Assembly: GCA_009363875.1 (NCBI GenBank) | Contig: CM018695.1 | Span: 60,755,433 to 60,819,432, forward strand | DNA: 64,000 bases | Direction: 5' to 3' | Origin: Mikania micrantha | Taxonomy: Eukaryota > Streptophyta > Magnoliopsida > Asterales > Asteraceae | In this document: positions 1 through 10,462 of the stretch, piece after piece | How the letters are laid out: each line of letters starts with the position of its first letter | Numbering within the stretch: position 1 is the first letter of the stretch | Notes under the pieces: model-generated | Databases searched by the model: none | Seen by the model: the letters and a program-made list of their open reading frames with translations, nothing else | What the model was told of the DNA's origin: nothing | Translations under genes and position numbers: made by a program

Positions 1-557
1 CCCCCATCATACATTGTCATGCTCTCATCACACACCATAAGCCTCGTCTTAACCGATTACAAAGACACGTTAGAGACCATCTTTGAGTCGTTACAAAAAT
101 TGTCAACTTACAGAAGCAAAAATAATACAACAATGATATAAATTGTTGTTGACTCCAAACGATCACTTACCGGTCGCGCTCGTTAAATGACCGAAAAGAC
201 GAAGGAGCGGATTATAAGAGATATAATATAGAATAATTTTATTTATGTATTTTTTTAGTATGTAATTTTTTTATTATGCAACTTTTTTTTAGTTTAATTT
301 TGTAATTTTGTATTTTTTTTAACAATATTTTGTCTTTTTTAATTTAATTTTAATTATTAAAAAAATAAAAATCAAATAATAAAAATATTGAATAAAGTTG
401 GTACTGATATGGAGTGATAGAAATTGATTGAGAGTGATGATAACATATGTAAAGATTATGTGGAGTGATAAGGGGATGATGATGTTGCTTTATTATGTGG
501 CGTCTACGTGACGCTTATGTACGTAGAGTGATGGGGGCTTGATGATAACACATAACC
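1..557 (+). mobile_element. PIF/Harbinger element, 3' end (transposase-less derivative)
   Basis: The right end reads ...AACACATAACC followed by TTA (558-560), the 3-bp TTA target duplication typical of PIF/Harbinger. The last ~350 bp align, inverted, with the terminal non-coding region of the second Harbinger copy at 55229-55560, including the shared inverted terminal stretch GTGTTATNATCA. Positions ~50-180 carry a remnant of the companion Myb/SANT-like gene. The terminal non-coding region follows soon after, so the transposase is missing and this looks like an internal-deletion derivative. The left end lies outside the window. Confidence 0.75.
50..180 (+). pseudogene. Harbinger companion gene (Myb/SANT-like ORF1), C-terminal remnant
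   Basis: This stretch aligns with the 3' part of the ORF1-like gene on the minus strand at 56330-56901: the TDYKDTLETI / SLQK segment and the following glutamine/asparagine-rich stretch are recognisable. The frame is disturbed by a shift and stops, so it cannot be expressed as a protein. In active PIF/Harbinger elements the ORF1 product is a DNA-binding partner needed with the transposase; here only about 40 codons survive. The match to the second copy is seen directly; the role is known for the family. Confidence 0.65.
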
Positions 558-560
558 TTA

Positions 561-1664
561 ACATTTTTTTTGGGACAAAAGCTCTCAACTTAATGATAAT
601 ACACAAAAATTGTCTATGAAGTTAGGAAAATCAAGTCTACTAAGTGATAGCATATAGCGTTTTGTTCTATACAATTAAAAAATTAAATGTCTACGAAAAT
701 CTCAAAAGAGAAAAAAACAGCACAGTAATCTGTGGTGGTCGTATGCAAGAGTTTCAGAGATAGAAGTGATGGATGGAACATTACATTTGGAATGCTTTGA
801 CATGACCTATCACTGCGATATCCCTTTTGTTCCTCTGTCACAATCCACCCAAATAAACTTTACAGCCTTACAGGAATAGTTATTTCAATACTTTAAAATA
901 ACTTTTTGAGCTAATTATCACAGTATTAATACAACTTTCTAAGCTAATTAATAAAGGGTGGTGCAAATAACTCTCCCTTAATAAAATGACACATCAATGT
1001 ACTAATAACATTTTCTTTATTTTTTTAGAAAATACTAAAAAATTATGTGCTAGTAAAAAGTAATTTGTGTATATTATAATTTATTTACGAGAATTTTGTT
1101 TATATAATGTATGAACAATAAAACCCTTTTTAGAATAATCATATGCTACATCAAAACATGAATGGTTTTTAATTTTAAAAAGTTAAAACTTGATTTTTTA
1201 TGAAAATTGTTGAATAAAGGACCATTAATCTTTCTCTCAATTAACATTTTCTCTTAATTCCAATGTTTTCAGAAAACAGATGTTGAATTAGAGTTACTGG
1301 CTGTGAATCGATAGAATCGGATTTGAAAAACAGATCCATAATAAATATATAAAAAATATAGAATTAAAACACATTTAATCAATATAATTATGTTATAAAA
1401 ATATAGGGTTTAATTTTAATGTTACATTATTTTGATTTTATAAAAAAACGTGAAATACAGTCCGACTAGTAAACCAATTTCCGATCCGACGGTGAACTGG
1501 CTCAACCAACCGTTCGCTTGAAGGCGGTTCGCATGTTGATTTTGAGCCAGCCGACCACCTAGTTCTCGATCTAATCGGCTGGTCTGGTTTCAAAACAATG
1601 TTTAGTTGTTCAAAATATCCAAAATACTCTTTAACTAAAAAAATTAAAAAATCAAAATTAAATA
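561..1664. other. AT-rich intergenic DNA, no gene recognised
   Basis: No coding region, RNA gene or clear element end was found. A slightly more GC-rich block at about 730-850 and another at 1460-1590 resemble degraded repeat DNA, but I could not assign either. Confidence 0.4.
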
Positions 1665-2220
1665 GGGATAGCTCCACACAAATTTAATCAACTTTTCATA
1701 CTGTCTCAATTAAGTCACTGGAATTTTTTTCTAGTCCCAATTAGGTCATTCAACTTATTATGGTGTTCTAATCCTATATAAATAACCTGAATAAATGTTA
1801 TTACTAATTTTCTACATATTTAACTTATTTAATATGTTAAGTGGTGATATAATATAAATTAAAAATTATTTAAAATCATTCACATTTACGCACAATATAA
1901 TTTGAAAAAAAAATAAGTTTAAACGTTTAAATATTGACTCACATTGTTTGAAAAACTTTTTTTTTTCAAATATATTGCGTAAATGTTAATGATTTTAAAT
2001 AATTTTTACTTTATTATTTGTTTTATAATATAATTATACCACCACTTAACATATTAAATAAGTTAAATATGTACAAAATTAGCAATAACCTGTTATGCAT
2101 GATATTATATAGGATTAGAACACCTATACAAAGTTGAATGACTTAATTGAGATAGAAAAAAGTTACAGTGACATAAATGGGACAGTATAAAAAGTTGGTT
2201 ACATTGTATATAGTTATCCC
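1665..2220. mobile_element. Fold-back MITE with long terminal inverted repeats
   Basis: The left end GGGATAGCTCC and right end AGTTATCCC are inverted, and inverted similarity continues for roughly 250 bp on each side (shared: AACTTTTCATACTGTC, GTTCTAATCCTATATA, ACTTATTTAATATGTTAAGTGGT and their complements). Flanks are AATTAAATA and TATTAAATA, 8 of 9 matching, which would suit a Mutator-like 9-bp duplication. There is no coding capacity. The superfamily assignment is tentative. Confidence 0.7.
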
Positions 2221-2351
2221 TATTAAATACTTGTCAATACTTTTTTAATGACAAATCTATCATATTTCACTCTTATTAAAATACTCTTAATAAATCTTAC
2301 CTTACTCAGGACCTTCCTTCTAAAAGTATATAATTTAAGTATATAATAATA

Positions 2352-2395
2352 CTAGGTTAATACCCCGTCTATTACACGTGCTGAATTAAACTAAT
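2352..2395 (-). mobile_element. Helitron 3' terminus (minus strand)
   Basis: Read on the minus strand, the sequence has a weak GC hairpin (...CGTGTAATAGACGGGG), a ~6-nt gap and then CTAG followed by host T. This is the usual layout of a plant Helitron 3' end. The complete short Helitron at 20937-21472 has a very similar end (CCCGTGTAATACTCGGG, then AACCTAG). The 5' end of this copy was not found. Confidence 0.5.
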
Positions 2396-3264
2396 AAATA
2401 TTCAATAATAAAAATTTAATAAATTAAACTAATAAATATTCAATAATAAGAATTTTATATTTATAAATGATTTTTTGATTTATACTATGATTGAAGTTAC
2501 ATATAAGCTGAAACCTTAAGTAATAAAATATAAATATTATATTTTAAACAATTCTATTTTCAAAGTTTGATCAAAAAATTGTTTTTTAAAAAATAGACAA
2601 TAATAACGACTTATAAATTATAAAAAGATATTTTGAGTTAAATATAATGTAAAAGCTTCATATTAAATAATAATTAGAATTTTATTAGTATATTAATATA
2701 TTTTTTAATATAGTAAACATTTTAATTAAAAAGGCATGAAAAATATAATTAGTAGTCAATAAATATATCCATTTAATAAGAGAGACAAACAGGAAAATTA
2801 GGGTAAGGATGCTCCAAATTTTTTACATGTGTCTTATATGATTTTCATTTACTAGAAATAATAGATTATATGAAAAAAATATTTTGCTATTTTTATTGAC
2901 AAAAAAATAACATTTTTATGTGATAAAAGTTGGGGTTGCCGAATAAAAAGTGTATAAAATATTTAAGGCTATTAGATTTATAATTAATGATTAAGATTAA
3001 GTTACATAAAAATTTGATAGAAGAGTATTTTAGTATTGTCTACTTTATTTAATTTTTAATCATATTCTCCTATTTAATATGACAATATATATAGTTTTAA
3101 TATTTTAACGGAGGACACAATTGGGTTCAAGATTTTCTTTATAAGATTAGTTTTCAAATGATACAATCCTTATTTATTATGTACATATAGGAGAAAAATA
3201 AATTGAATCCCACTTAGGTTGAGAAAAAAATGAAAATTCATTGCAACATTATTTTTTTTTTTTT
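2396..3264. other. AT-rich DNA, possibly Helitron body
   Basis: It contains a ~32-bp tandem duplication near 2385-2450 (AAACTAATAAATATTCAATAATA repeated with changes) and otherwise very AT-rich sequence. No gene is supported. Confidence 0.3.
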
Positions 3265-3405
3265 GTGATTAGACATTAAACGATAATGAATTTGCACAAA
3301 TATATAATATAACATAGTCTTGTACATGTATATAATAATATTATGAAAAAACCTCATATATTAAGGTGATCTTGTCAGAGTTAATCATGTTTCCGTAATT
3401 AAGAT
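3265..3405. mobile_element. Partial MITE, same family as 52770-53158
   Basis: The segment matches the right half of the inverted-repeat MITE at 52770-53158: ATAACATAGTCTTGTACATG, then GATCTTGTCAGAGTTAATCA. The left half is absent. Confidence 0.55.
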
Positions 3406-3413
3406 ATAGTATA

Positions 3414-3453
<40 letters not shown>

Positions 3454-3456
<3 letters not shown>

Positions 3457-3714
3457 GGAGATGATCAAAAATTAAACCTTTCTTATTACGTTAACCGAAT
3501 AACTACATCTTATTACTTCGTGACCCATATTAAAGTAAATCTAAAGGTATAACTTTTTTTCTTTTTTTAATTAATGTAGTTAATGTATGGCTCACTTACA
3601 TTAATAAAAAATAAGAAAAACCTACACATTTAGATTTACTTTAATGTGGGCCGCAAAGTAACAAGATGCATTTATTCGATTAACGCAATAAACATAGGTT
3701 AATAAAGGAACCAC

Positions 3715-3718
<4 letters not shown>
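3454..3718. mobile_element. (TA)n-flanked fold-back MITE, GGGTGTGG family
   Basis: The right end ...GGAACCACACCC and the inverted core (TTACGTTAACCGAATAACTA against its complement at 3660-3700) match the better preserved copy at 51594-51862. Pure TA runs lie on both sides (about 3409-3453 and 3719-3750). The left terminus is degraded. Confidence 0.65.
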
Positions 3719-3753
<35 letters not shown>

Positions 3754-4111
3754 AATATATAATTTAAAAAACCACCCCTTTGCCCGAAAACCATGAAAAC
3801 CATTTTATATGGCCAAGATTTTGCCACATGACCCCCTTATTATTAAATTCATTTAAGGCAACACAAGTTTTTTTTTTACCTCTATGTACTTGTATTCTTT
3901 TTTTTTATGTGTTACATATTAACACCAATCTTTGTTATAATATGTTACATATGTTTTACATGGAACAACTATATCACATATGTTTTACATATATAAATTA
4001 CGTTCATTACACATAGCAATACAACGATTTTACCCATGTTTTACATATAGTTTTTAGTGAAGGGGGCCTAGCGCCTACGCAGCCTCCTAGGCCGCATCAT
4101 AACAAATACAA

Positions 4112-5015
4112 TGTAAAGACTAATAAAGGCTAATGCTCACCAAACTCAATTTTGTCTAAGTATAAAGGTCTACAAAGACAAACAGCCTTCGGAAGGAAGG
4201 AGTTCCTTTTCGGAAGCAACATTGCTTCCGAAGAGTAACTCACTCCTGCTGAAGGCTGTACAAGACAAATACTTCGGAAGGCCAACACTTAAGAGTTAAA
4301 GCTTCAAAGCTTATGAAGACATAAAGCTTCCGAAGAACCAAAGGCTTCCGAAGACTAACAGCTTCTGAAGATTCCCTTCTGCACCAAAGACAAAGACAAA
4401 GACTTCCGAGGTTTACCCTCTGACAAAGACTGTAGCTGAAACACTTTCATAGTACAAAAGGTACTGACAAACAGACGTGCTGGTCTGAGAACAACAAGGA
4501 TCAACATACCTAAAGTCAGATACAACACCTTACTTCTCCGCAGTTGCATTAAATGCAAAAGATTATCTGAAGCCTTAAAGATCAACAACATTAAATGCCT
4601 TTTGTATTTAGCTAGTCTTTGTAAAGTCAATTTCTATATTTGTAATGATTGTAAGTAAGTGTCTTAGCCTGTTAAGACACTCCATACTAGAATAAGCTTT
4701 ACTTTATGTATTGTCTAGTATACTCAACTGTATTCCTACGTGTATACGGTTGTAGCCTTAGCTATATAACCTCTCATTGTAAACCTGTTTAGGTGTGCTT
4801 GTATGTGTTTGTGCTTGTCCGATTACACTTGTAACACTTTGATAGAAATATCTCTTTGAGCTTGAATTTGTTCTTGTGTTCTTACTGTCATTCAAAGATT
4901 ATTAACTTACCATTGAGAGTTTGAGATAACCTTCTAACAGACATTCCGCATCTGTTAGATTGTATTAGAGAAATCATTGTGAAGTGTTGTTTAGATTAAA
5001 CAACCCGATCCAACA
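4112..5015 (+). repeat. 5' LTR, copia family A (904 bp)
   Basis: It starts TGTAAAGACTAATAAAGG and ends GATCCAACA, directly followed by the primer binding site. The same LTR family flanks copia C (29377-30221 and 50318-51198). A TATA-like CTATATAACC sits at ~4762, and the CTTCCGAAG palindrome recurs in the U3 part (4180-4360). Confidence 0.85.
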
Positions 5016-5017
5016 AT

Positions 5018-5029
5018 TGGTATCAGAGC
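5018..5029 (+). other. Primer binding site (initiator Met-tRNA type)
   Basis: TGGTATCAGAGC begins 3 bp after the LTR end. It is complementary to the 3' end of plant initiator methionine tRNA and is the usual primer site of copia and many gypsy elements. Confidence 0.85.
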
Positions 5030-5511
5030 CAAGTTATCGAGATTATCATTCTAACCATTGATTATCTCAAACTTGTGCTCAATACCCTGATTTTGTGAAT
5101 TTTTGTGAAAGTTATTTGAAGATGTTCTTGATCTGGGTTCTGCGTTCTTCAATTTATTTGGGTTATATTTTTTTTGTGTTTTGATATGAAACACAAGTGG
5201 GTTTTGACTCTCCCTAATATATGTCAAAACCCCACCCAAATCTGATCGTCATCAGATGAATAATCAAATATTTGTTGTTTGATAAAAATGGAGGCGGCTG
5301 AAAATTTTTAGGGCAGCTGGGTTTGTTTCAGAAAAGAAAAGAACATAATGATGACGACGGCGTTCTTGAATTTAGGGTTTTCAAAAGGTTTTATTTGATT
5401 GGTTTTCGGAAGCTCACCATGGATATTCTTTAAAATTATAAGCTTCCGATGGCTATTGCTTCCTATGGATATTGCTTCTTATGGCTACTGCTTCTGATTG
5501 GAAATTGCTTC

Positions 5512-5905
5512 CTGAGAACAAGTTGCTTCCGAAGCATAAAAAAAATTGCTTCCTAAGCACAAGTTGCTTCCGAAGCATAGATAATTTTTTTTGCTTCCTA
5601 AGCACAAGTTGCTTCCGAAGCATAAAAATTGCTTTCGAAGCACAAGTTGCTTTCGAAGCATAAAAATTGCTTCCTAAGCATAAGTTGCTTCCGAAGCATA
5701 AGTTGCTTCCGATGCATAAGTTGCTTCCGAAGCATAAGTTGCTTCCGACGCATAAGTTGCTTCCGAAGCATAATTTGCTTCCGAAGCATAATTTGCTTCC
5801 TAAGCATAAGTTGCTTCCTAAGCAAAAGTTGCTTCCTAAGCATAAGTTGCTTCCTAAGCATAAAATGCTTCCTTTGCATAATTTGCTTCCGATTGGAAAC
5901 TACTT
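5512..5905. repeat. 18-bp minisatellite built on GCTTCCGAAGC
   Basis: About twenty imperfect copies of an 18-bp unit (GTTGCTTCCGAAGCATAA with K substitutions in the centre) lie head to tail. Open frames of HKLLPKHKLLP type cross it on the plus strand, with matching frames on the minus strand. These follow from the unit length being a multiple of 3 and are not evidence of a protein. Confidence 0.85.
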
Positions 5906-6046
5906 CCGAAGCATTTTCTGAAGACATCTCCTTCTGATGAGTGAAGCTTTTTGTGAAATTGAATTACTATTACTTCTGAGAGTTACTTCCAAAGAGCAGA
6001 GGTATTGTTGGTATGTAAGAAGTTAGTTTCTTAAGTGTTAATTTGT

Positions 6047-6550
6047 GATGTCCAAGTTCTAATGCATCTGCAAATTAATACTTCTGAATTTAACTAAACT
6101 GTTCAAAGAACCAAAGTTTTTGGTATAAAAGGAGGTTAGCTTCTTAAGTGCTAATTTATGATGTCCAAGTGCTAATGCATCTATAAATCAGTACTTATGA
6201 TTTTAACCAAATATTTCTTAAGTAAAATCATCTCTTGATATGTAATGTCTTATTTCTAAGTGTTACTTTGGATGATGTCTAAGTGCTAATGCATCTTCAA
6301 ATCAACACTTTAAATTTGACAGCGTATAATTTTCCTTCTGAAACACATTTGACTTTGGTTCCCTCATTTGGCATGACAAGATGTTAACTTTCTAAGTGCT
6401 CATTTATGATGTCCATGTTCTAATGCATCTGCAAATTAGCACTTTGAAATTAACAAAATGTTTCATAAGTGATGTCTTTTCTTTATATGCAATGTCCACT
6501 TCTTAAGTGTTTATCTCTGTGATGTCCAAGTGCTAATGCATCCTCAAATC
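6047..6550. repeat. Five tandem degenerate ~113-bp repeats
   Basis: Each unit carries GATGTCCAAGTGCTAATGCA or a close variant, starting near 6047, 6160, 6274, 6408 and 6521; spacing is 113-114 bp except one of 134. They lie in the interior of the mixed-LTR element, immediately left of the gypsy-1 insertion. Confidence 0.75.
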
Positions 6551-6763
6551 AACACTTTAGAAATTGATAACATATTGTAACAGTCGAACACTTAGCACAT
6601 TTGGTCGTGCTTGAACTTCACGAGGAATTGACAAACGAAATTATTACAGGAGGATAATACGCGAGAAATGGTGAACGTGGGCGAAAACCGTGCGCGAAAC
6701 GGAGTTACGGATTGTCCGGAATCGCAAAACGAAGATAAGATCGAAAAATTGGACGAAAATGCC

Positions 6764-6905
6764 TGGGGCGGTACGCCTATCGCCACCCCTCCACCTGGGG
6801 CGATACGCCCGGAACCATGAAAGAGGCGGCGGCCGCCTCTCATCCGCGCGGTACGCCTGGCGTGGTGGTCGGGGCTCAGGCGATGCGCCTGACGTCAGCG
6901 AAACG
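6764..6905. promoter_or_regulatory. CpG-rich palindrome cluster in the gypsy-1 LTR
   Basis: Four variants of a GGCGRTRCGCC-like half-palindrome (GGGCGGTACGCC, GGGCGATACGCC, GCGCGGTACGCC, AGGCGATGCGCC) and a TGACGTCA element occur within 140 bp, in an otherwise AT-rich LTR. The block is repeated in the 3' LTR at ~14108-14249. TGACGTCA is the core recognised by plant TGA/bZIP factors; a regulatory role is inference. Confidence 0.5.
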
Positions 6906-7816
6906 CAATTTGGCCTTAAAAAGTCGTTTTTTTCATCCAGAATGTAAATCTCATCCTTATCTCGTCGATCAGCCACCTCTCACACGAAAATCACTTCTTA
7001 AATCCATCCAACCTTCAATTTTAAAGCTTCTCAAGGTTTAGATCACGCCAGGGAAGGTTTCTGCAAGTCGGGATCGCTGTTTTACGCACAAAACTTTGTT
7101 TGGAGAGGTAACGGTTCATTTTAACCTTCTAGATTGATTATGATTGATTAAATCTTGTTTCTGAACGTGATGATAGAGTTAGGGTTGTTGATTATTGCCT
7201 AGATGATGGCTAGGATTATTATAAATGACAAACTCGAATTGTTAACGGGTAAATCCTTGTTTTGAGCCGTTGTAATGCCCGGTTTTTATGGAATCATAAC
7301 AATGGTTATAATGGTTTAAACCATTTGATTATGACAAGGTAGATGATTAGTTTGATTAATCTTGACATGCGAAGAGAAATCCAAGTGTTTCAAACTAATC
7401 ACAACCATTAACATACTCATTGGAATGGTTATCTGATGTTTGTGATAACAGGCAGATTAGTATGTTAAATATGGTTGTTACACCTATTCTAATGTGATGT
7501 TGTGATATTTCATGATATCTGGGTAATCAATAACAAGGATTGGTCATTTCTAAGCCATTAATCTGTCTAGAAACCTGTTATAACAGTTCAATCAACAACA
7601 TTAACTATTTGATTAATCTAAGTTTTATTCTAGCTAATTAAGTGTGCTATCAACCTAATATGGGTTGATGACTATCAAGGCGATGTCTTTGACATTGAAC
7701 GTTCAGAAAGATTTAATCTGTAAGTTAAAGTATAGATAGCTGATTAAACGCAAATTAATGCAGAGTTATACTGTTAGTACCAGTGTACGAGGGATCTTGC
7801 TACAGTAGTACATCAA

Positions 7817-8734
7817 GTGAGTTCTTTGTAGCCCTATTTTAAATGTTTTGACATTTTGGGCTGATATGCATGTTATAAAGTTATTATATGTAAATGCTTA
7901 ATTCATCTGACTACGGTTAGATAAAATAGTATGATAAAGTAAATAATGTTTCGTGTTTTAAAGTTATCGTATGAAGATGATGTTAACCTGATTATGATCA
8001 GGTAAAAGAATGATTTCAGATAAAGAGCGTTTTTATGTAAAGAATGTTTTGACATAAAGAATGTTTAAGTCTCAACTACGGTTGAGAAGTAAATGATTTT
8101 AAGAGTCTCAGCTGAGTTGTCATGAATGTTTTACGTCTCAACTACGGTTGAGAAATGAATGATTTTAAAAGTCTCAGCTTGGGTATAAAGAATGTTTGAA
8201 GTCTCAATTCTGATTGAGAAGGAAAGGTGGTTTTGAAGTCCCGGCTGCGGTTGGGCAAAACTTGAGCACTGCGGTGCGAAGGACTGTTTATGATTATGAT
8301 GGTTTAACGTCTTAAACATGTTATGAATGAATGATGTATGTTAAGAAGTCTTGTACCGGTATGAGCCGTCAATTTCGGTTGATGGTTTAAGAAGTCCTGT
8401 GAAAGAACAGGCCTGCCGACTGTGTGTCGCCAGTTGAGGAAATCTTATGCATGTATAAGTTATCAACTTCGGGTTGATAGATTAAGAAGTCTTGTGCAAG
8501 CATGTTGACCTCGGTCAACAGGACAGGCTACGTTTATGCACTGTGTGATTGATTTTATGATGTCATGTATGCTATGTATATGAAAGGCTATATGTTCAGT
8601 ATGATTGAGACTGTTGAATTCGGTCGACAGTAAAGGCTAATGTCTTATGTATATCAAAGCTTTCAATTTTTTTTTATGAAAAGTTAACTTAGAACTCACC
8701 AGCGAAAGCTGACTTGTTTTAGCATGCATATCAG
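7817..8734 (+). other. Predicted intron inside the gypsy-1 LTR leader
   Basis: The donor CAA|GTGAGTTC begins at 7817. A CTGAC branch-type motif is at 8709-8713 and the acceptor ...CATATCAG|G ends at 8734. The same arrangement recurs in the LTRs of gypsy-2 and LTR-X. The second LTR carries the same pair at 15164 and 16083. Splicing is inferred from motifs only. Confidence 0.4.
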
Positions 8735-8989
8735 GTTGAGAGTATTGAGAAAGGATAACAGGAAGGCACGAGTCATACCATGAAGACTACCCTGGCATAA
8801 TCTGGCATAAATTGGCTATATATAAACACCATAAAGTGTGGGCTATGTTTAGCGTTTGTATGATATGTGTGCCATGTTTTATGTAAACACCTGAAATTCC
8901 GCTGCCATAGTAATGTAAATTTGGTTTAATGACTATGAGTTTGATGATTATCAACTGAGGGAACTCCCGGGATTCGGGGCCTCTCAAGT

Positions 8990-9001
8990 TGGTATCAGAG
9001 C
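8990..9001 (+). other. Primer binding site of gypsy-1
   Basis: TGGTATCAGAGC follows the 5' LTR end after 3 bp, matching the initiator methionine tRNA 3' end. Confidence 0.9.
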
Positions 9002-9313
9002 CATAGTTTGAGAGATCTTGGTATCCCAAATGCCAAGACTTAAACTGAAAATGGGACGGAATGATAAGGATGCCAGTTAAGGGTAGTTCGATGCCACGAG
9101 ATGAATGTTATGTATGATTTTAGACGTAGGTGCAAGGTTAGAAAAAATAGTGTCATGCACGTTGAGGTGATGGGATGGGAAATGTTTAGAGCCTATGAGT
9201 TGGGTAAATGGTTAATAACACCTGATCAACGTCATTAACGATTTACAAAGCTTATTTCGTGCTAAACTGATCCTGTACTGACTCATCAATTGTTGCATCA
9301 TGTAGGTAGTTAG

Positions 9314-10462
9314 ATGGCTGGACAAAGGGGTAGACCACGTAAGCAGCCACAGGAACCTGAAGAACCCCGTATCGAGAATGAAGAAAACGTCAATGAAGAC
9401 GACTACGAGCACAACGAGCAACCGGAAGATGAAATCGAGTTTACTCTAGAGCCTATCGTAGTAAAGGCTATTTCTGACGAGGTTAGTAGAATTCTGGATG
9501 AAAAACTACCAGCCTTAATTACAAAAGCACTGAAGGATACTCTGAAAGACAAGCCTGAAGGAACTAAAGAGAGCACCAAAGAAGACGAAGTTGTGATCAC
9601 CGGGATTAAGAACGGTGATTCTGTGTCAGATAAACGGAAGGGTTGTGATTACAAAGCCTTCAAAGGATGCAGTCCACCTTCCTTTGATGGTAAGAAAGAT
9701 GCCGTGGCCGCCTGCCACTGGGTTTCGGCTATGGAAGCGGTGATCGCTATCAGTGAATGCCGGGAAGACCAAGCTGTGAAATTTGCAGCTCATTCATTTA
9801 CTGAAGAAGCCTTACATTGGTGGAACACCATCAAGCAGTCAAAGACCACTACTGATGTGGAAAGCTTGAAATGGGAGGACTTGAAGGAATTAGTTATAAA
9901 ACACTTCTGTCCGAAGAATGAAATCGATAAAATCGAGCGGGAATTTCTGACTTTGAAAGCTGGACGTATGAATCATCGGCAATATACGTCAAAATTTAAT
10001 GAAATGTCAAGATTGGTTCCTCATTTGGTGAGTACGGAGGAACGCAGACTGAAGTTGTATGTGGAAGGGCTACCACCTAAAGTCCGAACACATGTGAAGG
10101 CACATGCTCCCAGGACTTTTGAATCAGCCGTAGAAATTAGCGGCATTGTCTGGGATGATGTTGTTGAAGCTGAACCAACAAAGGAGGAACCGAAGCAAAA
10201 GTGGTCATCTAAATTTAAAAGAAACAGAAATGACAAATCAGGACCTCCTATGAAAAAGTTTAGAACGGAAGAATTGGAACAATGCCCTAAGTGTGGAAAG
10301 AGACATAGGGGAGAATGTCTTACGGGGACTACGTTGTGCTACCGTTGTGGAAAGACGGGACATCTCTCTTATGATTGCCCGAGTAGTACCAAAGTGTTAC
10401 AATTGCGGAGGTATCGGTCACGTGAGCAGGAATTGTTTGAAACCAAAGACAATAAACACTGA
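9314..10462 (+). pseudogene. Gag of gypsy-1 (frameshifted at its end)
   Basis: The frame starts with MAGQRGRPRK, matching the start of the intact gypsy-2 protein. It holds a retrotransposon-type Gag core (about residues 120-260, with the ALHWWNTIK and LPPKVR regions) and the CX2CX4HX4C zinc knuckle CYRCGKTGHLSYDC (~residues 342-355). Gag packages the element RNA in cytoplasmic virus-like particles. By comparison with gypsy-2, one extra A in ACCAAAGTG (about 10389-10392) shifts the frame just before the last zinc knuckle. That knuckle and the protease are then read in another frame, and this one ends early at 10462. Confidence 0.85.

Larger units (their letters stand above)
6576..8986 (+). repeat. 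5' LTR of gypsy-1 (2411 bp)
   Basis: It starts TGTAACAGTCG and ends GGGGCCTCTCA. It contains a GC-rich palindrome block (6764-6905), repeats of TCTCAACTACGGTTGAGA type (8060-8220), and a splice-donor/acceptor-like pair (7817 and 8734). Confidence 0.9.

Noticed and set aside
5472..5937. Overlapping open frames encoding HKLLPKHK-type or RKQLMLRK-type repeat proteins
   Set aside because: Both strands are open because the 18-bp repeat has no stop; there is no conserved start, domain or codon bias.
6592..7041. GC-rich open frames on both strands near 6.6-7.0 kb (and identical ones at 13.9-14.4 kb)
   Set aside because: They lie wholly in the gypsy-1 LTRs and overlap on opposite strands; the GC-rich palindrome block merely lacks stops.
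8990..9001. tRNA gene fragments at the TGGTATCAGAGC sites
   Set aside because: Only the 12-nt primer complement is present, adjacent to LTR ends.
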